In this document: piece after piece, positions 1 to 8,503 of the stretch
How the letters are laid out: every line of letters starts with the position of its first letter
Position numbering within the stretch: position 1 is the stretch's first letter
NCBI GenBank assembly: GCA_963714425.1
Contig: CAVQOI010000009.1
Span: forward strand, 227,341-291,340
Direction of reading: 5' to 3'
Length of the DNA stretch: 64,000 bases
Source: DATCYX01 sp963714425
GTDB taxonomy: Bacteria > Chloroflexota > Anaerolineae > Anaerolineales > UBA4823
Translations under genes and position numbers: made by a program
The notes under the pieces: generated by a model
Seen by the model: the letters and a program-made list of their open reading frames with translations, nothing else
Database searches by the model: none
What the model was told of the DNA's origin: nothing

Positions 1-492
1 AAGGCGGTCATCGCGGGGGTATCCGGTTGGTGTTTGGGGGGCGGCAACGAGCTGGCTATGTCTTGCGACATGATTGTAGCCTCGGAGACAGCCCGATTCG
101 GACAGCCAGAGATCAATCTGGGCGTGATCCCCGGGGCAGGCGGCACCCAGCGCCTGACGCGCGCGGTTGGTAAAGCTATCGCCATGGAAATGGTGCTGAA
201 CAATCGCACGTTGTCCGCGTCTGAAGCCTTGCAATACGGGCTGGTCAACCGCGTGGTGCCAGTGGAACGCTATCTGGATGAAGCCATTAGCCTGGCAGCT
301 CAGATCGCCGAGCGCGCCCCGCTCGCCGTGCAGCTGGGCAAAGAAGCTGTGAACCATGCCTACGAGTCATTCCTCAGCCAGGGTTTGGTAGTTGAACGCC
401 GCGCATTTTATTCCCTCTTCGCCAGCCAGGATCAGAAAGAGGGCATGGCAGCCTTCTCAGAGAAGCGGACACCGGAATGGAAAGGTCTGTAG
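1..492 (+). CDS. Enoyl-CoA hydratase/isomerase family protein (5' end missing)
   Basis: The reading frame is open from base 1, so the N-terminus lies outside the window. The first visible residues (KAVIAGVSGWCLGGGNELAM) are the oxyanion-hole segment of the crotonase fold. Both glutamates that activate water in true hydratases appear to be kept: one in GGGNEL, the other in the FGQPEINLG stretch that precedes PGAGGTQRL. Members of this family hydrate 2-enoyl-CoA in fatty-acid or amino-acid beta-oxidation in the cytoplasm. The C-terminus (KRTPEWKG) is typical. The next gene starts inside its last codons, suggesting translational coupling. The exact substrate cannot be inferred. Confidence 0.93.
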   Translation, partial: KAVIAGVSGWCLGGGNELAMSCDMIVASETARFGQPEINLGVIPGAGGTQRLTRAVGKAIAMEMVLNNRTLSASEALQYGLVNRVVPVERYLDEAISLAAQIAERAPLAVQLGKEAVNHAYESFLSQGLVVERRAFYSLFASQDQKEGMAAFSEKRTPEWKGL

Positions 493-1292
493 TCACCTTC
501 CGCGAATTGACCAATGGATTGCGCAGCCTTGGGATCAAGCGCAGCCAACCGATCATTGCCCATGCATCGCTATCGGCTTTTGGCGTTGTGGCTCAAGGAG
601 CTGTGTCTGTCATGGGCGCTTTGTTGGTCGTATCCGACCAGGTGATGATGCCGGTGTTCACCTCCAAGACCATGGTAATCCCTGAATCAGGCCCCCCCGA
701 TAATGGAATAACCTATGGCTCCCAGCCTGATCAAAACCGCATGGCGGTTTTCTTCCAGCATGCGCTACCAGCCGATCGACTGATGGGCGCGGTCGCTGAG
801 GTTTTGCGTAACCATCCGCTAGCGTGGCGCTCGCCTCATCCACTCCTTTCTTTTACGGGTGTTGGGCTTGATCGAGTCCTGGAGAGGCAGTCTCTCTCCG
901 AACCCCTCTCGCCTATCGCAGAGCTCGTAAATGCGGATGGCTACGTTCTGTTGATAGGAGTTGATCACACCGTCAACACAAGCATTCATTACGCTGAGCG
1001 GCTGGCAGGACGGCATCAGTTCATACGCTGGGCGCTTACTCCATCCGGTGTAGTTGAGTGCCCGGGCTATCCTGGATGTTCTACAGGATTCCAGGCAATC
1101 CTGCCTGACCTGCAGGATGTGACCACCACGACAATCATCGGCAATGCGACAATCCGGGCGACGCCCCTGCAACCGCTCGTAGAGCGCGTGCGCCAACGAC
1201 TGGGAAGCGACCCGCTGGCGTTACTATGCTCTTCGCATCATTGTCAATTCTGTAATGCGATACGCCTCCGGCTTGCCGCCAAAAAGGAATAA
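477..1292 (+). CDS. AAC(3)-family N-acetyltransferase
   Basis: A 271-residue protein with the hallmarks of the aminoglycoside 3-N-acetyltransferase (antibiotic_NAT, PF02522) fold: an HASLSAFG segment near the start (compare HSSLSS in the family), HPLLSF in the middle, and LIGVDHTVNTSIHYAE, which matches the family's acetyl-CoA-binding region. Length is normal. These enzymes use acetyl-CoA to acetylate an amino group. Some confer aminoglycoside resistance, but many chromosomal members have other or unknown substrates, so resistance is not claimed. The ATG at 477 overlaps the end of the enoyl-CoA hydratase gene by 16 bases. Confidence 0.85.
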   Translation: MERSVVTFRELTNGLRSLGIKRSQPIIAHASLSAFGVVAQGAVSVMGALLVVSDQVMMPVFTSKTMVIPESGPPDNGITYGSQPDQNRMAVFFQHALPADRLMGAVAEVLRNHPLAWRSPHPLLSFTGVGLDRVLERQSLSEPLSPIAELVNADGYVLLIGVDHTVNTSIHYAERLAGRHQFIRWALTPSGVVECPGYPGCSTGFQAILPDLQDVTTTTIIGNATIRATPLQPLVERVRQRLGSDPLALLCSSHHCQFCNAIRLRLAAKKE

Positions 1293-1304
1293 AACTTGCA
1301 CCTG

Positions 1305-1332
1305 TTGACATTTTCTCTTTCACAGGTACAAT
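1305..1332 (+). promoter_or_regulatory. Sigma-70 type promoter for the 1424 gene
   Basis: A perfect -35 TTGACA (1305-1310) and a -10 TACAAT (1327-1332) are separated by 16 bases. They lie just past the acetyltransferase stop codon and about 90 bases before the next gene, which has a GAAAGGAGA ribosome site. Confidence 0.7.
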
Positions 1333-1423
1333 GAATTAAGAATTTATCCAATGAGAGTGGATCAATGCGTCCCATTTTCCAGAGGGGTTCTTCGTAGTAT
1401 CTGCCAATTGAAAGGAGAGATCC

Positions 1424-1915
1424 ATGCAAACTAGGAAATTCGTAGTCACGATTACTGTCATTATCCTGGCGTTTTCGATCATTGCTGCCAGCGCGCTTCC
1501 CGCAGTGGTGAACACTGTCAAAAAAGGCGAGGATGCTGTCTTTTTTAGCGGGCGCGCCGGGTTGAGCTTTACCGAGAGCCGCTACAATGGTGTTGTGCGA
1601 CTGGGACGCCCCGATGACACTGGAGTCGGCGCAACCAACCGCAAGAAGTTTCTCCACAGCTTGCTCAGCACCAGCTTGACCCTGACTAACGACGAGCGGG
1701 TAAAATTCGTCATCGGCCCGGTGTACGTGTTCTTTATCGTCCGGCCAAGCGAAATGCGCGCCTGGGAGCGTGGTGAAATCGACATGTACTATTTTGACAG
1801 CTGGCACAAGGAATGGAAACCATGCGGCTCGTTTCTTGTCAAGAATGGCGGCGAGAAACCTCGCATCGCCTGCCGCGTGCGTGTCTTCGGTCTGTATGGT
1901 TTGGCGGAAAAGTAG
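1424..1915 (+). CDS. Exported or membrane-anchored protein of unknown function
   Basis: A 163-residue protein with an N-terminal hydrophobic segment (about residues 7-27) after a short basic start, which looks like a signal peptide or membrane anchor. The rest is soluble and mixed in character, with aromatic-rich patches such as YYFDSWHKEWKPCG. I do not recognise a family. It has a strong ribosome site (AAAGGAGAG) before ATG 1424 and its own consensus promoter. It converges on the histidine kinase gene with only four bases between the stop codons. Confidence 0.7.
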   Translation: MQTRKFVVTITVIILAFSIIAASALPAVVNTVKKGEDAVFFSGRAGLSFTESRYNGVVRLGRPDDTGVGATNRKKFLHSLLSTSLTLTNDERVKFVIGPVYVFFIVRPSEMRAWERGEIDMYYFDSWHKEWKPCGSFLVKNGGEKPRIACRVRVFGLYGLAEK

Positions 1916-1919
1916 CCGA

Positions 1920-3374
1920 TTAATCAGACGTGGGTAGCTCGACCCAGAAAGTCGTGCCAACCCCCAACTGACTGGTCACACCGATCGCGCCTCCATGCGC
2001 TTCTGCAATTGAGCGCGCGATCGGTAATCCCAACCCACTTCCGTGTGAGGGGCCGTAACGCGGCCGCGTAGCTTCTACCCTGTAGAAACGCTCAAAGATA
2101 TGGGGGAGATTTACCGGCGCGATTCCGTAACCAGTATCGCGCACAGTTAGAACCAAAAAACCTGTATCTTCGCTTTCCTTGAGACCAATCTCCACCATAC
2201 CTTCGCGGGATGTGTATTTAATTGCGTTGTCGACCAGGTTATATAACATACGCCGCAACTGGTCCTCGTTAGCCAGCACGCTTGGTAGGTCTTGTTTGAT
2301 GGCACCGATCAGGTTGATCTCTGCCCGCTCTGCGCGCACGCGAAATGTCTCGAAGACTTCGTTGGCTACGTTCGCCAGGTCCACCTGTGTGCGCAGTGAC
2401 GGGTCTAGCCCAGCTTCGATGCGCGAGAGATCGAGAAGATCGCTCACCATTGTGCTCAGGCGGTCAACCTCACCCTCAATCTCCGCCAGGAAGCGGTCGG
2501 TTACCGGCGGGTCATCGAGTGCGCCATTCCGGAGGGCTTCCACGCGCAATTTGATCGAAGTCAATGGCGTGCGCAGCTCATGGCTGGCATTGGCTACGAA
2601 GCTGCGCAGCTCATCCACATGCGTCTGCAAGCGGACCGCCATATTGTTGAAAGCTTCAGCCAGGCGGTGGATCTCCTGAGGGTCTGCAGGTGGGATTACG
2701 CGAGAATCCATCTTTCCGCTGGCAAGACTTTCAGCGGAGCGCGTGATGCTCTCGATCGGTCCTGCCATACCTCGCGCCAGGATATATCCAATTACGCTCA
2801 TGGCCAGACCGACAAGCAGGGCAACACTTACCAGAATCCCCAAGGAGGCGCGCGCTGGCATCAGCGCTGACCTCAAAGGTACTTCAAGACGCAAGATCCC
2901 AATCGCTTGCCCTTCATGTTCAATTCGTGATGCCAGAAATAGCATCTCGCCGCCTTGTGCCTCAGAGCGAAAATTTTCAGCCACCCCGCTTTCGCTGGTT
3001 AGAGCCTCCCATAGCTCAGGGGCGCTCTCCTGGGTCACGGTCCCCGGCAGCGACCCCGACCGGTCTATCAACGGAATGCCATCTGGGAGGAACAAGGTGT
3101 AAGCCACTTCATGCTGCCGGGCAAATATACGCTCAACCGGCAAGTTCACCTGCTCTATAGATGCCCGTCCAGCCAAGTGCTCTGCCAGGATAATACTGAT
3201 CTCATTGGTTGTTGCGGAGATTAAATCAACGTACTCACGTTCAATTTGCCTTCGCACCGTGTTGAACATAACCTGTCCAGCTACGGTCGAAATCAAAGCG
3301 ACACTGATAAGCGAGACCAGCAGATGGGAAAAGATCAGCCGGGCCTGGATTGTCCGGGGGAACAGAAAACGCAT
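1920..3374 (-). CDS. Membrane sensor histidine kinase
   Basis: A 484-residue kinase with the classical order: TM1 (about residues 12-34), an extracytoplasmic sensor of about 140 residues, TM2 (about 176-199), HAMP (about 200-252), HisKA with phospho-acceptor His265 in ANASHELRTP, and HATPase_c with the N box (NLVDNAIKYT), G1 box (DTGYGIAP) and G2 box (GSGLGLPIA). Its ATG follows the stop codon of the response regulator with no gap, so the two form an operon. The sensed signal is unknown. Divergence from the cytochrome genes at 4313 makes redox or electron-acceptor sensing a reasonable guess, but only a guess. Confidence 0.95.
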   Translation of the reverse strand: MRFLFPRTIQARLIFSHLLVSLISVALISTVAGQVMFNTVRRQIEREYVDLISATTNEISIILAEHLAGRASIEQVNLPVERIFARQHEVAYTLFLPDGIPLIDRSGSLPGTVTQESAPELWEALTSESGVAENFRSEAQGGEMLFLASRIEHEGQAIGILRLEVPLRSALMPARASLGILVSVALLVGLAMSVIGYILARGMAGPIESITRSAESLASGKMDSRVIPPADPQEIHRLAEAFNNMAVRLQTHVDELRSFVANASHELRTPLTSIKLRVEALRNGALDDPPVTDRFLAEIEGEVDRLSTMVSDLLDLSRIEAGLDPSLRTQVDLANVANEVFETFRVRAERAEINLIGAIKQDLPSVLANEDQLRRMLYNLVDNAIKYTSREGMVEIGLKESEDTGFLVLTVRDTGYGIAPVNLPHIFERFYRVEATRPRYGPSHGSGLGLPIARSIAEAHGGAIGVTSQLGVGTTFWVELPTSD

Positions 3375-4073
3375 CTATTCCAGCTCTTCAGGACCGGCAA
3401 ATCGATAACCGTGACCACGCACCGTTTGGATGTATTTAGGGCTGGCAGGGTCGTCTTCGATCTTCAAACGCAGCCAGCGCACGTGAACATCCAGGGTGCG
3501 TTGATCACCAATCCAGTCACTCCCCCATACATCAGAAAGGAGCTCTTCACGGCTCAGCGCGCGCCCGGCACTTTTCATCAGTATCGAAAGCAGGTCAAAC
3601 TCACGCGCCGAAAGCTGCACCTCGCGCTCTGTTTTTAAAACACGGCGCGCTACGGGATCTAAAGTTAAATCACCAAGAATAATGCTTTGAGTCTGGGATA
3701 TCTGCCGATCAAGCTCGATCCGGCGGAGGATGGAGCGGATACGCGCCAGCAGCTCACGGAAGGAGAAAGGTTTGGGTAAATAATCATCCGCACCCACCTC
3801 CAGTCCCAATACGCGGTCGATCTCCTCACCCCGCGCAGTGAGCATGATCACCGGGATGGCGCTCTGGGCGCGAAGACGACGGCAGATCTCCAGCCCACTC
3901 ATTCCGGGCAGCATAATGTCAAGCACAACCAGGTCGGGCTCGAAGGCCATAATCTCCTGGAGAGCAATTGCGCCGTCTCCTACTGCTTTCACCTCAAAAC
4001 CCTCACGGCGTAAGCTATAGGTGAGTGAGTCTGTAATGAGGGGCTCATCGTCTACAAGCATAATGCGCGTCAA
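3375..4073 (-). CDS. OmpR/PhoB-family response regulator
   Basis: A 232-residue two-domain regulator. The receiver domain has the acidic pair Asp8-Asp9, phosphorylation site Asp52 (VVLDIMLPG) and the conserved Lys in YLPKPFS. The C-terminal half (about residues 130-228) is a winged helix of the Trans_reg_C type, with RALSREELLSDVWG, RTLDVHVRWLRLKIE and the terminal wing RGHGYRF. It pairs with the adjacent histidine kinase. The gene is divergent from the multiheme cytochrome operon across about 240 bases, so that operon is a candidate target. Confidence 0.96.
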   Translation of the reverse strand: MTRIMLVDDEPLITDSLTYSLRREGFEVKAVGDGAIALQEIMAFEPDLVVLDIMLPGMSGLEICRRLRAQSAIPVIMLTARGEEIDRVLGLEVGADDYLPKPFSFRELLARIRSILRRIELDRQISQTQSIILGDLTLDPVARRVLKTEREVQLSAREFDLLSILMKSAGRALSREELLSDVWGSDWIGDQRTLDVHVRWLRLKIEDDPASPKYIQTVRGHGYRFAGPEELE

Positions 4074-4312
4074 GGTCCACCTCCCTGGCTATGAGTAAAC
4101 AATACTAATGAATCGAGAAAAAGACATTAAGTTCTACTTAAGGATTCCTGCCGGGCCGTCACGTTTGTTGACTAGATGCGACAAATAGGGGTAGCAATAT
4201 CGCGTATTTCATGTGTGGTTAGATCGGCGGAAATTCATCTGGACTACGCGAATCTTATCACAATCTAGAAATATTATATCTGCTTTGTCAATTCCAATTT
4301 CACTGGTGATTA

Positions 4313-5821
4313 TTGAGGAGACAGCATCCCTTCCTATCCACATTTGGTCTGTTCCTAACTGCTCTTCTGATCGCAGGGTTGGGAGTGGTTCTCTGGCGTA
4401 CAGGAGGCCTGGCGTTCAGCCCCGGTCGTTTAAGCGCGAAAAATACTTCCGGGATGCAGCATCAGGGCTTCAGTTCTCATGCGGATTTCGAGTCCGATTG
4501 TAGCCACTGCCACCAGCCGCTCAAAATGACTCAAGACGCCCTGTGCTTGGATTGCCACCAGGATATCTCCACCCAGATTGGGCAGCTGCAAGGGACACAC
4601 GGCATGATCCAAAATGTTCATCTGTGCTTCAGCTGCCATTCTGATCATCACGGCGAAGAGTATGACCTTATCCAGGCAGCCTACGCTGCTTTTGATCATA
4701 GCAGGACAGACTTCACACTTATCCGCCACCAGGTGGATTACGATACTTCACTCATGGAATGCATGGATTGCCATCAAGATGATCGAGGCTTTACTTTCTC
4801 AGAGGCTGCATGTGCCCTATGCCACTCCAAGGCAGATCTGGCGTTCATTGTCCAGCACGCTCAGGATTATGGCGCCGAGTGTACATCCTGCCACGACGGT
4901 CAGGACAGCCTGGTCGATTTCGACCACATGAGCACTGGATTTCCCCTGGAAGGAACGCACTTTAAGCTTGACTGCAGTAACTGCCACGCACAGGAACAGG
5001 TCAATTCTGCGGGTGGGAAAAGTGCAGAAGATGCTCTGGCACTCTTTAAAGGCCTTCCCACCAGCTGCACACAATGCCATGCAGATGCCAACCCGCATTT
5101 GGGTATGTTCTCAGCAGACTGCGCGAGTTGTCACACTCCGCACGCCTGGGCGCCAGCAATGATTAGTGGTATCGCATTCGAACACCAGGCCCAAACTGGT
5201 TTTAGCCTGACCCTGCACCAGCATGATAACCAAGGCAGCCCACTAACATGCAATGACTGCCATTTTGGGAGCCTCCAGGGCTTCGATCAACAGGCCTGCG
5301 CTGGCTGCCACTTCCAAGGAGACGAGGGTGCATCCTTTATGCTGGAGCATCAAGAAAAATTCGGCTCAGATTGCACAGCTTGCCACGATGGTATCGACCG
5401 CATGCTTGGCTTTGTTCATGATCAAATATTCGAATTGGACGGACAACATGCAGAGATCGCGTGCCAGGACTGCCATGCCGAGAAAATCTTTTCCGGAACT
5501 CCGCGAGAATGCTCCCGCTGTCACGAAGAGCCTGCCATCCACGCCGGATATTTTGGCGTGCGTTGCCAGCTCTGCCATACCGCTCAGGCCTGGGCGCCGG
5601 CATTGTTGCATGAGCACACCTTCCCCTTGGATCATGGTGAAGATGGCGACCAGCCCTGCACTCGCTGCCATACCAGTCGTTATGACGAGTACACCTGCTA
5701 TGAATGTCACGAACACAATCCCGTAGCGACGGAAGAGCAGCATAAGGAAGAAGGACTGACCCCTGCAAAACTTGCAGCGTGTGCCAATTGCCACCCAGCC
5801 GGCTTGAAAGAGGAGAATTGA
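4313..5821 (+). CDS. Membrane-anchored multiheme c-type cytochrome (18 CxxCH)
   Basis: A 502-residue protein with one N-terminal hydrophobic helix (about residues 8-28) and 18 CxxCH heme-attachment motifs spread over the rest. Many extra histidines precede or follow the motifs (for example FDH, THF, LHQH), suited to bis-His heme ligation as in cytochrome c3/c7-type proteins. TTG 4313 is chosen because an in-frame stop lies at 4307 and the helix needs this start; a GAGGAG lies awkwardly just inside the frame, so the exact start is uncertain. It is the first gene of a five-gene electron-transfer operon, followed after 45 bases by a 30-heme cytochrome. The likely location is the outer face of the cytoplasmic membrane. 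Confidence 0.9.
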   Translation: MRRQHPFLSTFGLFLTALLIAGLGVVLWRTGGLAFSPGRLSAKNTSGMQHQGFSSHADFESDCSHCHQPLKMTQDALCLDCHQDISTQIGQLQGTHGMIQNVHLCFSCHSDHHGEEYDLIQAAYAAFDHSRTDFTLIRHQVDYDTSLMECMDCHQDDRGFTFSEAACALCHSKADLAFIVQHAQDYGAECTSCHDGQDSLVDFDHMSTGFPLEGTHFKLDCSNCHAQEQVNSAGGKSAEDALALFKGLPTSCTQCHADANPHLGMFSADCASCHTPHAWAPAMISGIAFEHQAQTGFSLTLHQHDNQGSPLTCNDCHFGSLQGFDQQACAGCHFQGDEGASFMLEHQEKFGSDCTACHDGIDRMLGFVHDQIFELDGQHAEIACQDCHAEKIFSGTPRECSRCHEEPAIHAGYFGVRCQLCHTAQAWAPALLHEHTFPLDHGEDGDQPCTRCHTSRYDEYTCYECHEHNPVATEEQHKEEGLTPAKLAACANCHPAGLKEEN

Positions 5822-5866
5822 CTTGGTCGCTGGGTAGCAGCTATCCATCTCCACACTGAGATTACT

Positions 5867-8215
5867 ATGCGAAAATTCCTTCTGCAATCTCCACTTATCA
5901 TCCTGGCAACTGTCTTCATTGCGGTTAGTTCTGGGGCTTACCTGGCTTATGCCTCCCCTTTTCAACCCGGTAGCGCGCTTTTCCCTATCCAGCAGTTTGC
6001 GGAGAATCAAAGGGCGTTTCTGGAATTCAGCCACAGAGCAACCTATTATCTGGATCTCACGGAACAACGTATACTCGACTTGCTCGAACTGGTGCATACA
6101 GACCGCGAAGTCGCTGGATTGAAGGCGCTGGATGCCACCCTGGATCACGCCGAGATCGCAATCGCCGCTGCGCCCGATCAAAGCTTACCGGAACTAATCG
6201 GTCGCTTGGCAAATGTGGTCTCCCAAATTGAAACGATCCTTCCGGTACTGACGGTCGCTCCCGAAGAAGCACCAGATATCCTGATCGCCTTACAGGCGCA
6301 GATCGATACCTTGCGTACACTCATAGCCCAACCGGATGTGGCTTCAGATGAAACCCTCTTGTATGCTCGCGAGCTGCTCCTGCTGTCCGTTGTTGCAACA
6401 CACGAAGACCCGAACTCACTCAATATGAGTGCCATCGCCGCAATCGATCCAAAAATGGTGATCTTCCCGCCTGGAAGCCAGGGCGCAGAACATGCTTTCT
6501 TCCCTCTGGGAGGCGGTCATGCCAATCTGCAGTGCGAGAGTTGTCATGTGAATGGACAATTTACAGGTACACCCACCGCCTGCGCCGCCTGCCACAATTC
6601 CGATAAACCTGAAGACCATTTTTCTGGGGATTGTGCTGCCTGCCACACAATCCTCTCCTGGAGCAACGCCACATTCGATCACGCTGTAGCGGGAGCTACA
6701 GATTGCCAATCCTGCCATCGACGTCCCACCAATCACTTCCGCGGGCAGTGCTCAGCCTGCCATAGCACCAGCACCTGGCGACCCGTGCGTTTCAATCACT
6801 CAGTAGCAGGAGTCAGCGACTGCCAGTCGTGCCACCAGAGACCTGCCAATCACTTTCCAGGGCAGTGCTCCAACTGCCACTTGACCAACGCGTGGAGACC
6901 GGTGAATTTCGACCATGCCGGGCTCACCAACTGCCAGTCCTGTCACAACCGGCCGGCCAACCACTTTGCAGGGCAGTGTTCTAATTGCCACCGCACCAGC
7001 GCATGGAGACCGGCCCATTTTGACCACACCGGTCAGACGGATTGCCAGTCTTGCCATAGCAGACCTGCCAACCACTTCCCGGGGCAATGTTCAGCCTGCC
7101 ACACAACCAGCGACTGGGAATCAGCCCACTTCGACCACACCGGTCAGACGAATTGCCAGTCGTGCCATAACCGTCCTGCCAACCACTTCCCGGGGCAATG
7201 CTCATCCTGCCACAACACCACCAATTGGAACCAGATCAATTTCAGCCACTCGGGGCAGACAGATTGCCAGTCGTGCCATCGGCGACCCACCAACCACTAC
7301 CCGGGGCAGTGCTCTAACTGCCATAACACCAGCGCCTGGAGGCAGGTCAATTTCAGCCATGTCGGCCAAACCGACTGCCAGTCGTGCCACAACCGCCCTA
7401 ACAACCACTATTCGGGTCAGTGCTCGAATTGCCACAACACCAGCGCCTGGGGGCAGGTCAATTTCAGCCATGTCGGGCAGACCGACTGCCAGTCGTGCCA
7501 CAACCGCCCCAACAACCACTATTCGGGTCAGTGCTCGAATTGCCACAACACCAGCGCCTGGGGGCAGGTCAATTTCAGCCATGTCGGGCAGACCAACTGC
7601 CAGTCGTGCCACAACCGCCCCAACAACCACTATTCGGGTCAGTGCTCCAATTGCCACAACACCAGCGCCTGGGGGCAGGTAAGCTTCAGCCACTCCGGGC
7701 TGACCGACTGCCAGTCTTGTCACAACCGTCCGAGCAATCACTATTCGGGTCAGTGCTCCAATTGCCACAACACCAGTGCGTGGGGGCAGGTGAGCTTCAG
7801 CCACGCCGGGCTCACCGATTGCCAGTCCTGTCACAACCGCCCGAGCAATCACTATTCGGGTCAGTGCTCCAATTGCCACAATACCAATGGCTGGGGGCAG
7901 GTGAGCTTCAGCCACAATGGTCTCACCGACTGCCAGTCCTGTCATAATCGCCCCAACAACCATTACGCCGGGCAGTGTTCCAATTGCCACAATACGAACA
8001 ACTGGGGCAGCATCAACCTGAGCAATCACCGCTTCCCGATCAACCATCGCGGCGCAGATGGCAGGTGTTCAACTTGCCACCCATCAAACACATCGTCTTA
8101 CACGTGCTTTAACTGCCACGACCGGCAGCGAGAAGAAGACCGGCATGCAGATCATGGTATCAACGATATTGCCAACCGTTGCGCCTCTTGCCATCCGGAT
8201 GGCAGAGGAGATTGA
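5867..8215 (+). CDS. Exported 30-heme c-type cytochrome with 12 tandem di-heme repeats
   Basis: A 782-residue protein with a signal peptide (about residues 1-30), a helical domain (about 31-190) resembling the DUF5667 family of Chloroflexi and Actinobacteria, and then 30 CxxCH motifs. From residue 280, twelve repeats of 37 residues (the first is 39) each contain CQSCH, an NH[FY].GQ segment, C-S-x-CH, a conserved Trp and an F-x-H. Each repeat thus offers two heme sites and two further histidines, enough for bis-His ligation of every heme. The three last motifs (CSTCH, CFNCH, CASCH) lie outside the repeat. I infer a long, rod-like electron conduit on the cell surface. No catalytic domain is visible. 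Confidence 0.92.
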   Translation: MRKFLLQSPLIILATVFIAVSSGAYLAYASPFQPGSALFPIQQFAENQRAFLEFSHRATYYLDLTEQRILDLLELVHTDREVAGLKALDATLDHAEIAIAAAPDQSLPELIGRLANVVSQIETILPVLTVAPEEAPDILIALQAQIDTLRTLIAQPDVASDETLLYARELLLLSVVATHEDPNSLNMSAIAAIDPKMVIFPPGSQGAEHAFFPLGGGHANLQCESCHVNGQFTGTPTACAACHNSDKPEDHFSGDCAACHTILSWSNATFDHAVAGATDCQSCHRRPTNHFRGQCSACHSTSTWRPVRFNHSVAGVSDCQSCHQRPANHFPGQCSNCHLTNAWRPVNFDHAGLTNCQSCHNRPANHFAGQCSNCHRTSAWRPAHFDHTGQTDCQSCHSRPANHFPGQCSACHTTSDWESAHFDHTGQTNCQSCHNRPANHFPGQCSSCHNTTNWNQINFSHSGQTDCQSCHRRPTNHYPGQCSNCHNTSAWRQVNFSHVGQTDCQSCHNRPNNHYSGQCSNCHNTSAWGQVNFSHVGQTDCQSCHNRPNNHYSGQCSNCHNTSAWGQVNFSHVGQTNCQSCHNRPNNHYSGQCSNCHNTSAWGQVSFSHSGLTDCQSCHNRPSNHYSGQCSNCHNTSAWGQVSFSHAGLTDCQSCHNRPSNHYSGQCSNCHNTNGWGQVSFSHNGLTDCQSCHNRPNNHYAGQCSNCHNTNNWGSINLSNHRFPINHRGADGRCSTCHPSNTSSYTCFNCHDRQREEDRHADHGINDIANRCASCHPDGRGD
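6704..8041 (+). repeat. Twelve coding tandem repeats of 111 bp (first unit 117 bp)
   Basis: Repeat units start at 6704, 6821, 6932, 7043, 7154, 7265, 7376, 7487, 7598, 7709, 7820 and 7931, all in frame with the 30-heme cytochrome. Units 7 to 9 are nearly identical at the DNA level, while the outer units have diverged. The last unit drifts from the consensus after about 60 bases. Confidence 0.93.
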
Positions 8216-8218
8216 CTT

Positions 8219-8503
8219 TTGAATCTGAGATCCCTATTCCATCAAGAGAGCACACGTCGCAAGGCGCTCACCCAAGGACACGTCGTCCCCGACCCGGCTC
8301 GCTGCGTTCAGTGTGGCATTTGCTCCTACAACTGTCCGATCAAGATTGATGTGCGCCTGCATGCGTGGACGGGTGTGCCTGTGAAGGAGAGCCTCTGCCT
8401 GACCTGCGGAGAGTGCGTGGCACGCTGCCCACGCGGTGTGCTGCGCTTCGAAAGCATTTCTCTCTTCCAGCCAGAGCGCTCTTCCCCAGATAGAGATCAA
8501 TAA
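8219..8503 (+). CDS. Two-[4Fe-4S] ferredoxin-type protein
   Basis: A 94-residue protein with two CxxCxxCxxxCP cluster motifs (CVQCGICSYNCP and CLTCGECVARCP), spaced by an insertion longer than in clostridial ferredoxins. It has no signal peptide, so it should act in the cytoplasm. It starts at TTG 8219, nine bases after an AGAGGAG ribosome site and three bases after the cytochrome stop codon. The stop overlaps the next start codon (TAATG). Its position between the cytochromes and a flavoprotein suggests that it carries electrons between the FAD enzyme and the membrane partner of the same operon. Confidence 0.88.
   Translation: MNLRSLFHQESTRRKALTQGHVVPDPARCVQCGICSYNCPIKIDVRLHAWTGVPVKESLCLTCGECVARCPRGVLRFESISLFQPERSSPDRDQ

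Noticed and set aside
477..1292. Aminoglycoside-resistance determinant
   Set aside because: The fold is right, but many chromosomal members of the family have other substrates and nothing nearby suggests a resistance cassette.
4080..4312. Promoter between the response regulator and the cytochrome operon (TTGACT at 4168)
   Set aside because: No convincing -10 box lies at the right distance; the region may need the regulator for activity, so no site is called.
6704..8041. Regularly spaced repeats that could suggest a CRISPR array
   Set aside because: The units are contiguous without unique spacers, keep a single reading frame and encode heme-binding motifs.
6915..8047. Long repetitive open frames on both strands inside the 30-heme cytochrome
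   Set aside because: They arise from the 111-bp repeats of the real gene; their translations are low-complexity and carry no start signals or family motifs.
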